From Auanema rhodensis (taxonomy: Eukaryota > Nematoda > Chromadorea > Rhabditida > Rhabditidae): a stretch of DNA of 64,000 bases. The translations under genes were made by a program, and so were the position numbers. Below are positions 50,516 through 60,700 of the stretch, piece by piece (position 1 is the first letter of the stretch; each line of letters opens with the position of its first letter). The notes beneath the pieces were generated by a model that worked only from the letters and a program-made list of their open reading frames with translations, searched no databases and was not told the DNA's origin. Location: assembly GCA_964057225.1 (NCBI GenBank), contig OZ059898.1, positions 10,354,001-10,418,000 of the forward strand, given 5' to 3'.

Positions 50516-51540
50516 TTCGAAAATGTTAGATTGTTTCCGAAAAATTATGAAAAGTCAAGTTCTACTGATTTGAAGAGATTTGTAAGTTTTAGAAAAGAAT
50601 TAAAGTTCAGCTATCTCTACTATTAACTGATTATCGGCTAAAATAAGGTAACAGTTTTTATTGAAAGTTTCCATGATTAAGATTAAACAAAGAAAAAAAA
50701 TCAAAGAGAAACACTTCTTGTTTACTTATTTGATTATAACACTTGAAATTCCAACAAAAGTAAAGTAAAACTGTTAAAGCGAGTAAAACTGTTGAACGAT
50801 TTGAAGATAATTGTAAGTTTTAGAAAAGAATTAAAGTTCAGCTATCTCTACTATTAACTGATTATCGGCTAAAATAAGGTAACAGTTTTTATTGAAAGTT
50901 TCCATGATTATGATTAAACAAAGAAAAAAATCAAAGAGAAACACTTCTTGTTTACTTATTTGATTATAATACTTGAATTTCCAAAAACAGTAGAATAAAA
51001 TAGAGAAAGCGACGAAAAAAGTTGAACGATTTGAAGAGAATTGTAAGTTTCAGAAAAGAATCAAAGTTCAGCTATCTCTACTATTAACTGATTATCGGCT
51101 GAAATAAGGTAACAGTTTTTATTAAAAGTTTCCGTGATTAATATTAAACAAAGAAAAAAAAATCAAAGAAAAACACTTCTTGTTTACTTATTTGATTATA
51201 ACACTTGAAATTCCAACAAAAGTAAAGTAAAACTGTTAAAGCGAGTAAAACTGTTGAACGATTTGAAGACAATTGTAAGTTGAAGAAAAAAATTAAAGTT
51301 TAGCTCTCTCTACTATTAACTGAATGTCGGCTGAAATAAGGTAACAGTTTTTATTAAAAGTTTCCATGATTAAGATTAAACAAAGAAAAAAAATCAAAGA
51401 GAAACACTTCTTGTTTACTAATTTGATTATAACACTTGAAAATCCAACAAAAGTAAAATAAAACTGTGAAAGCGGGTAAAACTGTTGAACTAAAACAGTC
51501 TTTATAAAATATAAATGATATTTTTTTATAAAAGTGAAGT

Positions 51541-51611
51541 TGCATCGGCCGGGAATCGAACCCGGGTCGCCCGCGTGGCAGGCGAGCATTCTACCACTGA
51601 ACCACCGATGC
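51541..51611 (-). tRNA. tRNA-Gly-GCC: tRNA-Gly(GCC), copy 45, intact
   Basis: Intact, T4 terminator; exact counterpart of copy 23 at +21,025. Confidence 0.97.
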
Positions 51612-53329
51612 TTCGAAAATGTTAGATTGTTTCCGAAACATTATGAAAAGTCAAGTTCTACTGATTTGAAGAGAATTGTAAGTTTTAGAAAAGAATTAAA
51701 GTTCAGCTATCTCTACTATTAACTGATTATCGGCTAAAATAAGGTAACAGTTTTTATTGAAAGTTTCCATGATTAAGATTAAACAAAGAAAAAAATCAAA
51801 GAGAAACACTTCTTGTTTACTTACTTGATTATAATACTTGAAATTCCAAAAACAGTAAAATAAAATTGAGGAAGCGACAAAAACAGTTGAACGATTTGAA
51901 GAGAATTGTAAGTTTAAGAAAAGATTTAAAGTTTAGCTTTGTCTACTATTAACTGATTATCGGCTGAAATATGGTAACAGTTTTTATTGAAAGTTTCCGT
52001 GATTAAGATTAAACAAAGAAAAAAAAATCAAAGAGAAACACTTCTTGTTTACTTATTTGATTATAACACTTGAAATTCCAACAAAAGTAAAGTAAAATTG
52101 AGAAAGCGACAAAAACAGTTGAACGATTTGAAGAGAATTGTAAGTTTAAGAAAAGATTTAAAGTTTAGCTTTGTCTACTATTAACTGATTATCGGCTGAA
52201 ATATGGTAACAGTTTTTATTGAAAGTTTCCATGATTAAGATTAAACAAATTAAAAAATCAAAGAGAAACACTTCTTGTTTACTTACTTGATTATAATACT
52301 TGAAATTCCAAAAACAGTAAAATAAAATTGAGAAAGCGACAAAAACAGTTGAACGATTTGAAGAGAATTGTAAGTTTAAGAAAAGATTTAAAGTTTAGCT
52401 TTGTCTACTATTAACTGATTATCGGCTGAAATATGGTAACAGTTTTTATTGAAAGTTTCCATGATTAAGATTAAACAAAGAAAAAAATCAAAGAGAAACA
52501 CTTCTTGTTTACTTACTTGATTATAATACTTGAAATTCCAAAAACAGTAAAATAAAATTGAGAAAGCGACAAAAACAGTTGAACGATTTGAAGAGAATTG
52601 TAAGTTTAAGAAAAGATTTAAAGTTTAGCTTTGTCTACTATTAACTGATTATCGGCTGAAATATGGTAACAGTTTTTATTGAAAGTTTCCGTGATTAAGA
52701 TTAAACAAAGGAAAAAAAATCAAAGAGAAACACTTCTTGTTTACTTACTTGATTATAATACTTGAAATTCCAAAAACAGTAAAATAAAATTGAGAAAGCG
52801 ACAAAAACAGTTGAACGATTTGAAGAGAATTGTAAGTTTAAGAAAAGATTTAAAGTTTAGCTTTGTCTACTATTAACTGATTATCGGCTGAAATATGGTA
52901 ACAGTTTTTATTGAAAGTTTCCGTGATTAAGATTAAACAAAGAAAAAAAAATCAAAGAGAAACACTTTTTGTTTACTTATTTGATTATAATACTTGAAAT
53001 TCCAAAAACAGTAGAATAAAATTGAGAAAGCGACAAAAACAGTTGAACGATTTGAAGAGAATTGTAAGTTTTAGAAAAGAATTAAAGTTCAGCTCTCTCT
53101 ACTATTAACTGAATGTCGGCTAAAATATAGTAACAGTTTTTATTAAAAGTTTCCATGATTAAGTTTAAACAAAGAAAAAAAATCAAAGAGAAACACTTCT
53201 TGTTTACTAATTTGATTATAACACTTGAAAATCCAACAAAAGTAAAATAAAACTGTGAAAGCGGGTAAAACTGTTGAACTTAAACAGTATTTATAAAATA
53301 TAAATGATATTTTTTTATAAAAGTGAAGT

Positions 53330-53400
53330 TGCATCGGCCGGGAATCGAACCCGGGTCGCCCGCGTGGCAGGCGAGCATTCTACCACTGAACCACCGATGC
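53330..53400 (-). tRNA. tRNA-Gly-GCC: tRNA-Gly(GCC), copy 46, intact
   Basis: Intact; counterpart of copy 24 at +21,025. Confidence 0.97.
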
Positions 53401-53964
53401 TTCTAAAATGTTAGATTGTTTCCGAAAAATTATGAAAAGTCAAGTTCTACTGATTTGAAGAGAATTCTAAGTTTTTGAAAATAATTAAAAATTAGTTCTC
53501 TCTACTATTAACTGATTGTCGGCTAAAATATGGTAACAGTTTTTATAAAAAATTTCCATGATTAGGATTAAACAAAGAAAAAAATCAAAGAGAAACACTT
53601 CTTGTTTACTCACTTGATTATACTACTTGAAATACGAAAAAAAGTAAAGAACAATTGAGAAAGCGACATAAACAGTTGAACGATTTGAAGAGAATTGTAA
53701 GTTTAAGAAAAGAACTAAAGTTTAGCTTTGTCTACTATTAACTGATTATCGGCTGAAATATGGTAACAGTTTTTTATTAAAAGTTTCCATGATTAAGATT
53801 AAACAAAGAAAAAAAAATCAAAGAGAAACACTTCTTGTTTACTAATTTGATTATAACACTTGAAAATCCAACAAAAGTAAAATAAAACTGTTAAAGCGAG
53901 TAAAACTGTTGAAATAAAACAGTTTTTATTAAATATAAATGATATTTTTTTATAAAAATGAAGT

Positions 53965-54035
53965 TGCATCGGCCGGGAATCGAACCCGGGTCGCCCGCGT
54001 GGCAGGCGAGCATTCTACCACTGAACCACCGATGC
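53965..54035 (-). tRNA. tRNA-Gly-GCC: tRNA-Gly(GCC), copy 47, intact, next to right retrotransposon
   Basis: Intact, T5 type; counterpart of copy 25. Its 5' end lies 72 bp from the last base before the right element, which is transcribed divergently from it. Confidence 0.97.
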
Positions 54036-54102
54036 TTCGAAAATGTTAGATTGTTTCCGATAAATTATGAAAAGTCAAGTTCTACTGATTTGAAGAGATT
54101 TG

Positions 54103-54107
54103 TAAGT
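54103..54107 (+). repeat. Target-site duplication TAAGT, left of right element
   Basis: TAAGT precedes the 5' LTR and recurs directly after the 3' LTR at 63884-63888. It belongs to the array word GATTTGTAAGTTTTAG. Confidence 0.92.
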
Positions 54108-54122
54108 TGTCGCGATAAGCGA

Positions 54123-54171
54123 GTGAGTTTGTATAATTTTTTTATCTTCAACAATTGTTTTATTTGTTTCT

Positions 54172-54238
<67 letters not shown>

Positions 54239-54317
54239 TTCTTCTAACTTCCTAAGTAATTTTTATCCATACCACATGTTGTGTTATACATGTGGCATGA
54301 CTAACTCTTTGTTTCAG
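54123..54317 (+). other. Intron-like unit inside the 5' LTR
   Basis: GTGAGT (54123) matches donor positions +1 to +6. After a long CT tract, CTAAC and TTTGTTTCAG form a good branch point, pyrimidine tract and acceptor. The acceptor alone could be used for SL trans-splicing if this is a nematode. Usage is not shown. Confidence 0.4.
54175..54234 (+). repeat. (TC)30 microsatellite in right 5' LTR
   Basis: Uninterrupted TC run, 13 units longer than in the 3' LTR of the same element. Confidence 0.95.
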
Positions 54318-54485
54318 GCTGACGACCGCCCACGAGAAGAGATCAGTCTTACATTTTTTAACGTTCGCAGTCAGTGATTCTATTCCGTGCTTGTCTTGTT
54401 AATTCATCAATAAACCCTTTTCTACATATTCGCTTTGTGTTTTATTTCCAACCATACTATACACTTGCGGTATAACGCCACAAAT

Positions 54486-54497
54486 TGGTGCATCGGC
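54486..54497 (+). promoter_or_regulatory. Primer binding site complementary to tRNA-Gly(GCC)
   Basis: Three bases after the LTR end, TGGTGCATCGGC is the exact complement of the mature tRNA-Gly 3' end: CCA plus A73 and positions 72 to 65. Complementarity stops at position 64. The same nine genomic bases begin every intact tRNA copy in the array. Position and match both fit an LTR-element primer binding site. Confidence 0.92.
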
Positions 54498-54513
54498 TAG
54501 TTCAGATCTTAGC
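54494..54513 (+). other. Hairpin overlapping the primer binding site
   Basis: GGCTA and TAGCC can pair around a 10-base loop. The stem uses the last PBS bases, so it would compete with or position the primer. Confidence 0.4.
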
Positions 54514-54523
54514 CGCTTCAAGT

Positions 54524-54540
54524 CCCGCGTGGCAGGTGAG
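54524..54540 (+). promoter_or_regulatory. Second tRNA-complementary segment (anticodon arm) containing a 5' splice donor
   Basis: CCCGCGTGGCAGGTGAG can pair with all of tRNA-Gly positions 27-43, the complete anticodon stem-loop: 16 Watson-Crick pairs plus one G.U. The single T that differs from a perfect antisense copy creates CAG/GTGAGA, a near-consensus splice donor (GT at 54536-54537). Downstream acceptor candidates end at 62899 and 63718. Confidence 0.7.
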
Positions 54541-54545
54541 ATACA

Positions 54546-54568
54546 GCTCAAACCAAGCGTGTTTGAGC
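54546..54568 (+). other. Leader hairpin GCTCAAAC/GTTTGAGC
   Basis: A perfect 8-bp stem with a 7-base loop, 5 nt after the anticodon-complementary segment; a possible packaging or dimerisation structure. Confidence 0.5.
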
Positions 54569-54763
54569 AAAAAACATACTTAATAGAAATCGTGGCAACC
54601 ATTAGTCCACGTCAAGTCACACCAAAAAGACTTGAACCATAAGCAAACTCTGCAGACAGAAACAGAGATTCACTATCACATATACTGTGATCACCAAACA
54701 AACAAAAAAAAAAAAAGAGAAAGTAAAAGGAATATAAGCATTATTCCTACATCTACGACAAAA

Positions 54764-57700
54764 ATGTCACTCCTTTTTGTCAATCATATCAAACAGTCTA
54801 ACCAGTTTCTCGGAGAATTACTTACACGATACGAGATGGAAGTGAAGGACCTTCCTGGTATTCTGGTAGATTGCGACTTCCACACTGAGGAAGAAGAGGA
54901 AACCCTCTCTTGCCTTATCATTCGCTGGACAAAAGTCCAACACCAATTCAAAGAATCGTTGAAAAATCATCAAGATAACGAGAAAAAATTCCAAAAATTT
55001 TACGAAGCATCAGACAAAACGCTTCGTAAAGCATTAGACGAACAGTACATCGCCTTCACATCCGATGAAGACTTTGAACCCAACATTAAAAAGGTTCAAA
55101 ACGCCATTATTGAGCTTGACGAACACATCATGAAAGCCGAACGCATACTTAGAAAGCTGAGAAAAACGCTTCATAAGAATGAATCTGAGCACAACAGCAA
55201 TCGCTCAACAGAAAACAATGAAACAGAAAACAAATCGAATGATCAATTTCTGGAAATTATCAAGTCATTCCTACACATCCAACAAACTAGTATCCAAAAA
55301 CCAGCGATGTCGCTACCTACATTTGATGGCAAACCAGAGAACTTCAAATCATTCTGGGGCCGTTTTGATAGACTTGTTCATGATAATGAACAGTTTACAA
55401 CCTTAGAAAAGGTAAACCTACTCTGTGAAAGCCTCAAAGGCGATTCACAAATAGCAATCAGAGGAATAGAACCCTCTGCTCAAAATTATGAGCTTATGCG
55501 TGAAGCATTAGTTTCTGAATTTGGAGACTATTCGTCGGATATCAACTCTCTTTTGACACAACTACGTAATTTGAAATTTGCAAGCAATAATGCAAAAGCA
55601 TGCAAAGAAACATTTGGAGAAACCAAGGCACTTATCAGGCAAATTGAAGCAGCCGGAGCTACAGTATCCCGCGAAATGTGTACCGCGATGATTCTCAACA
55701 AATTCCCATACCACATCGTGGAAGACATTCTAATTCATCCAAACAACTACCATTCTACTAAAGAAATGCTGACAGCTGTAGACCACAAAATCTATTCCTT
55801 TTTTCTAAAAGAACAAACAAGAAATAGTCATGAACAAAAGTTTCGAAATCACAAAGACAATGTCACATCTGTTTCACATAAAGACAGCACTGCAGAACAA
55901 CGGAAAACCCAAACTTGGCCATGTGTCTTTTGCGACTCATCCGAGCATCGTTTTTATCAATGCACCACATTTGAAACACCAGAGAAAAGAAGGTACCGCA
56001 TTCGCGGAAAGGCCATCTGTTGGATTTGCTTTTCCGATAAACACAAAAGTTCGGAATGCAGAAAACAAAAATGTCGCAATTGCCAAGGAGATCATAATTC
56101 CGCCTTGTGCTCACAAGGAAGAAAAAGTGTACAAAATATCCAAAAAGATAAAGAAACTCCCACAATTAAAAAAGATCAGGCTTTACTGATCACCACAGAA
56201 GAATTATTGAATAAAAAAACAACAGAATATAAACAAGAATCTGACACTAATAATCGAATCCCTACTGAGGCACTTAATGCACCAGTATCGCTTAATCACA
56301 TTGCTGACACACATAATATTGAAGAAAGTCAAGTAATATTACGAACAGCAATGGCGAACATATACAACCACAATAGTAAAAAATATGAGCAAGTACGCAT
56401 GCTCATAGATGAAGGATCCATGAGATCTTTTATATCCAAGGACCTATCTACAAGATTAGGACTGCCCATTCTTGGTTCTCAGAAGAGAACCTTTTACGGC
56501 ATTGGAGCATTATCAGAAACACATGAAGTTGAAGATGTTAAGGTAATTATTGGAACCTCAACTGGATCCCTTATCGTAACAAAACTGTTCACAAAACCCA
56601 TGTTAACCACACCTATACGGTGTCCTAAACTATCTAATGAAGACTTAAAATTCATACAAAGAAGAAAAATTAAATTAGCCAATCCAAAAACAAACGGAGA
56701 ATCATTTACTCCGGATATACTGATAGGTATGGATAGATACAAACTATTCATGCACTTAAACGAAGAAACCGAACTCCCCTCACGTATGAGATTGAAAAAC
56801 TCGGTATTCGGCCACATGATACATGGGGAAGCTCCTCTTCCCGATGATAATACACAACAAGAAGTAATATTATGCTCTACATTAGAAGAGATAACAAAAG
56901 AAACCTCTCATAAAGAACTCCTCACTAATCTGTTTGAACTGGATTCTATCGGCATCAATACAGAAAATGCCAACGCAGACCGCACTATTGATTACTATGA
57001 AGAATACTCAAAAGATATAAAAATTGAGAACAACCGTATTATTGCACCGTTCCCGTTAAAAAATAACTTCAAAAATCTCAAAAACAACAAAATGCCCGCG
57101 TACCATAGATTCGTATCCCTATGGCGAAAGTTACTGCACAATCCAGAAATGCTCTCACACTATACTACAACCATTGAAAGTTACCTCAAAGATAACATTG
57201 TCGAACAAATTCCCAACAATCACCAGGAGCCTTTAGAGTTTTATATGCCCCACCATGGGGTTTGGAAGCCCAGCAAGGCTAACCCTCTCAGAATCGTTTT
57301 TGACGCCTCCGCTAAACAGAAGGATAGCCCATCGTTGAATGAGATAATACACACAGGACGATCATTTATCACATATATACACGACATCATGATCTCCTGC
57401 AGAACAAGACCAATAATAATAACATGCGATATTAAAGCCGCATTTCTACAAGTACAATTGACAGAAAATCACAAGAATTTATGCAAATTCTTTTGGATAA
57501 AAAACAAAGAATACCCAATATCACACAATAATATCATAACCCTTCGATTCAACAGATTACCATTCGGTATCACTGCATCCCCCAGCGTATTGAACATGGG
57601 CATAAAATGGTTCTTAGAATCAAAAGTAGACAACCCATTAGCTATGGAAATCCTGCACAACTTATACGTCGACAATATCATTCTTACAGCAAATACAACC

Positions 57701-60700
57701 GAAGAAGCTATAAAGAAATGTAAAGAAACCCAAACACTATTCTCAGAAATAAACATGCATGTTCGCGAATTCTTGTCAAACGATGAACAAGTAATACAGA
57801 ACCTTCCTGAAGAAGACAGATATCCGAACATGACAACCAAAATACTTGGCATATCTTTTAATAAAGAACACGACTCCTTCATTATCCCAATAAAAATAAC
57901 AACGACTCACACAAGTTACACCAAGAGAATTCTACTCAGTCAGTTACATTCAATATTTGATCCCATTGGATTATCAGCACCAATACTGTTACCCCTCAAA
58001 CTTATCTTGCGAGAAATCATTAGCACAAAATTATCATGGGACCAACCCATTGACTCAAACAGTATCAAGCAATGGGAACAACATATTACTCAGATTAACA
58101 ATAAGCAATTAACCATGAACAGATATTTTAAGTTTTCTGAACATGAAACACAGTTATGGGTCTTCGCTGACGCAAGCAACCAAGCAATGGCCGCTTGTTC
58201 ATATTTCCAAACAAATGGGAAGATTAGTTCTCTGCTCAACGGGAAATCACGCATAGCACCCAAAAATAAAACTACAATTCCACGATTAGAGTTACTAGCC
58301 ATTCGTTTAGCTGTACGAATGGCATTATCTATCGTCACCATATGTCCGAAAATAGCGAAAGTTAACATTGTGAGCGATAGCAACATCGCACTATCATGGA
58401 TTGTCTCACAAAAATCTCTCCCACTGTTCATTAATAATCAAACAAATACTATAAAGAAACAACTCAAGCAAATCGAACAAATATGTTGCAATATAGAACT
58501 ATATCACGTACAAACCTCGTTCAACACAGCAGACATCGGATCTCGAGGTGCAGACATGGAAAAACTACAAGTTTCCGACTGGATTGAAGGCCCACATTGG
58601 TTAACTAAACTTTCCGTGCATAACCCTCTGACATCACTCGGCTCACCTAACAACTCGAGCAGGAATAACGCAGAATTAAAATCGGAGCATCACAATGTTG
58701 TCCACATAATCATAGACAATCCTCCAACCCATGATATTTGGAACATTCGTGAAAACTATGATGACGTGATCAAAACAATGACAACCGTAGGGAAATTATT
58801 CAAGAAATGGTTTTTCACAGTCCATCCTAACGACGCCAACAAGTTGCAAAAAATAAAACATCTCACATCAACAGACACGCACACTGTTGAAGACATCAAC
58901 ATTATTGAAAAAATTTTGATCAGTAACAGTCAATCTAATATGAGCCTTGATGACTTACAGCAAAGACATATAAATCTAAAATTCTTCAAAGATACATGGG
59001 ATATTTATCGCGTAAGAAGCCGTTTACAAAATACTCTTCTTCCCGAAGAGACGAAAAACCCTATATTCCTTCTTAAAACAAACCCCATAGTTAAAAAACT
59101 GATCAACAAAATACACAAAGACAATAATCATCAAGGCAAACATTTCACGCTTATTCAACTCAGACAAAAGTTCTATATACCAAAAACAACCGGAGTCATT
59201 AAGCAAACATTGAAAAACTGTGTGACATGTAAAAGATTTCAATCACACCCTTATGAATTACCAGATATGCCATCGCTACCAAAAGATAGAACGATTCTTA
59301 CAAGAGCATTCTTTTCAACAGGGTGTGATCTTATGGGCCCCTTCACCCTTCGAAATGGGTCTAAAGTCCATATCTGTCTGTTTACATGCATGACAACTAG
59401 AGCAATTCACTTAGAGGTAGTCACCAATCAATCCACAGTTGCTTTTATGAATGCATTCACTAGATTTATATCACGCAGAGGTACTCCAGAAATTATGCGT
59501 AGTGACTGCGCAGGAAACTTTATATTGAGCTCAAAAATATTAGAAACCCTTGAAAAAACATCGGATTACAACGAAAGAAGCTTACTAAACACACTAGCAC
59601 AACAAAAAATTAAATGGATATACAACACTCCATTATCACCCTGGAAAGGTGGATGTTGGGAACGTTTAGTAGGTGTAACCAAAGCTTCACTCAAAAAATG
59701 TTTCATTCCTAGTCGAATGTCCCTGGATGACTTACACACAGCCATTGTAAAAATAGAAGCTATAATTAATACACGCCCACTCACCCATCCACACCCAGAT
59801 AATTTAGATACTCTACCCATAAGGCCAATTGACTTTTTAACATCAGCCATAAAGTTTTCATTACCTGAAAACAACGCGGATACTCATATATTTGATATCC
59901 ATAGCGATATTCAAACGATTCAATCAACAGAGCAAGCGCTAGAAGCGCTTCAATTATCAGAAGACTCAGCATCTAAATTTTGGAAACGATTTCAAGAAGA
60001 ATATCTAACAAGCTTAAAAGATATATTTAAGCATAAACACCATAGAAAAAATCACACAAACATCTTCCCCCAACCAGATGAAATAGTATTGATACAAAAC
60101 GACATGTTGCCACGAGGAACATGGAAACTAGGTCGCATCATTGAAACAATCACTAGTTCAGATGGCAACATACGTTCAGCAAAAGTTGCAACAAGCAACG
60201 GAAACATAATTACTCGATCTATCAATCAGCTCTATCCACTAGAGATAAGATGCAACACTAGCAACAACAAAATCATAGAAGACAACTCACACATAGTCCA
60301 AGAAAATAATAGCTCAACAGATAGAATACCACATACTGATACCGTATTAGACAACATACACTCCGATCATCCTATAGAACATACAGATGAAACAATACAT
60401 GAGAACAATAACATAAATGATAGCAACCATAATTACGATATTGCATATGAATCAGATAACTCTCAACATGATAATACATACACTCCAGAAACAGAGAATA
60501 ATGAGGATGCAACAAATGATCGACCTCAAAATAAAACAAAGCTATCATCAGTAAAAACAGCAAAATATACAGAACAAGATGAGGTCACTGAGAAGGAAAA
60601 TATAAAAGCCTTCCCACTAAAAATGTCCTATGCCACACACCAAAGAAAAAATAAAATAAACCCAAAAATAGCAGCTGACATAATGAAAGCCCTTTCATTA

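Larger units (their letters stand above)
48253..51611. repeat. Three 1,096-bp units, each with one tRNA-Gly
   Basis: tRNAs lie at 48253, 49349, 50445 and 51541 at exactly 1,096-bp steps (four monomers plus one cassette). Confidence 0.9.
5669..54107. repeat. AT-rich tandem array of ~231-bp monomers interspersed with 172-bp tRNA-Gly cassettes
   Basis: This stretch is one satellite-like array in a constant orientation. Landmarks such as GAACGATTTGAAG, CTACTATTAACTGA and AAACAAAGAAAAAAA recur every 230-233 bp. In 47 places a 172-bp cassette sits precisely between the monomer words GTTGAAC and GATTTGAAG: about 50 bp of 3' flank, the 71-bp tRNA on the - strand and about 51 bp of 5' flank (first instance 6819-6990). 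tRNA-to-tRNA distances are therefore nearly always n x 231 + 172: 634-636, 864-865, 1,094-1,096, 1,789, 2,018-2,021. Length minus cassettes divided by 231 gives about 175 monomers. No protein gene is supported; the 62-117-residue frames here are readings through tRNA genes and AT-rich spacer. Confidence 0.95.
54108..54482 (+). repeat. 5' LTR of right element (375 bp)
   Basis: Starts TGTCGC and ends GCCACA. It carries a GTGAGT donor-like site at 54123-54128, (TC)30, the inverted repeat at 54272-54295, CTAAC at about 54301, an acceptor ending at 54317, and AATAAA at 54409-54414. The donor-acceptor pair would define a 195-bp intron. No clear TATA box was fixed; TATAAT near 54132 is a candidate. 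Confidence 0.96.
54483..54763 (+). other. 5' leader of right element
   Basis: The 281-nt non-coding leader holds the primer binding site, the anticodon-arm complement and hairpins, then A-rich sequence with a run of 13 A residues near 54703. I found no ATG before the polyprotein start. Confidence 0.8.

Noticed and set aside
5669..54107. CRISPR-like array
   Set aside because: Direct repeats are 231 bp with no short repeat/unique spacer pattern, and the context is eukaryotic.
53958..54377. A 139-residue frame across tRNA copy 47 and the 5' LTR, and a 72-residue Ser-Leu-rich frame at 5345-5563
   Set aside because: The first joins array sequence to an inserted LTR by chance; both are dominated by translation of the TC microsatellite.
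54486..54560. Truncated tRNA-Gly gene in the retroelement leader
   Set aside because: Only the 3'-end and anticodon-arm complements are recognisable, spaced 6 bases wider than in the gene, with unrelated sequence between them and no B box; a primer-interaction region fits better.
54632..54763. N-terminal extension of the polyprotein from a TTG, and of the accessory ORF from a GTG (4755, 62992)
   Set aside because: Non-ATG starts are not credible here; the first in-frame ATGs (54764, 4761, 62998) are preferred.
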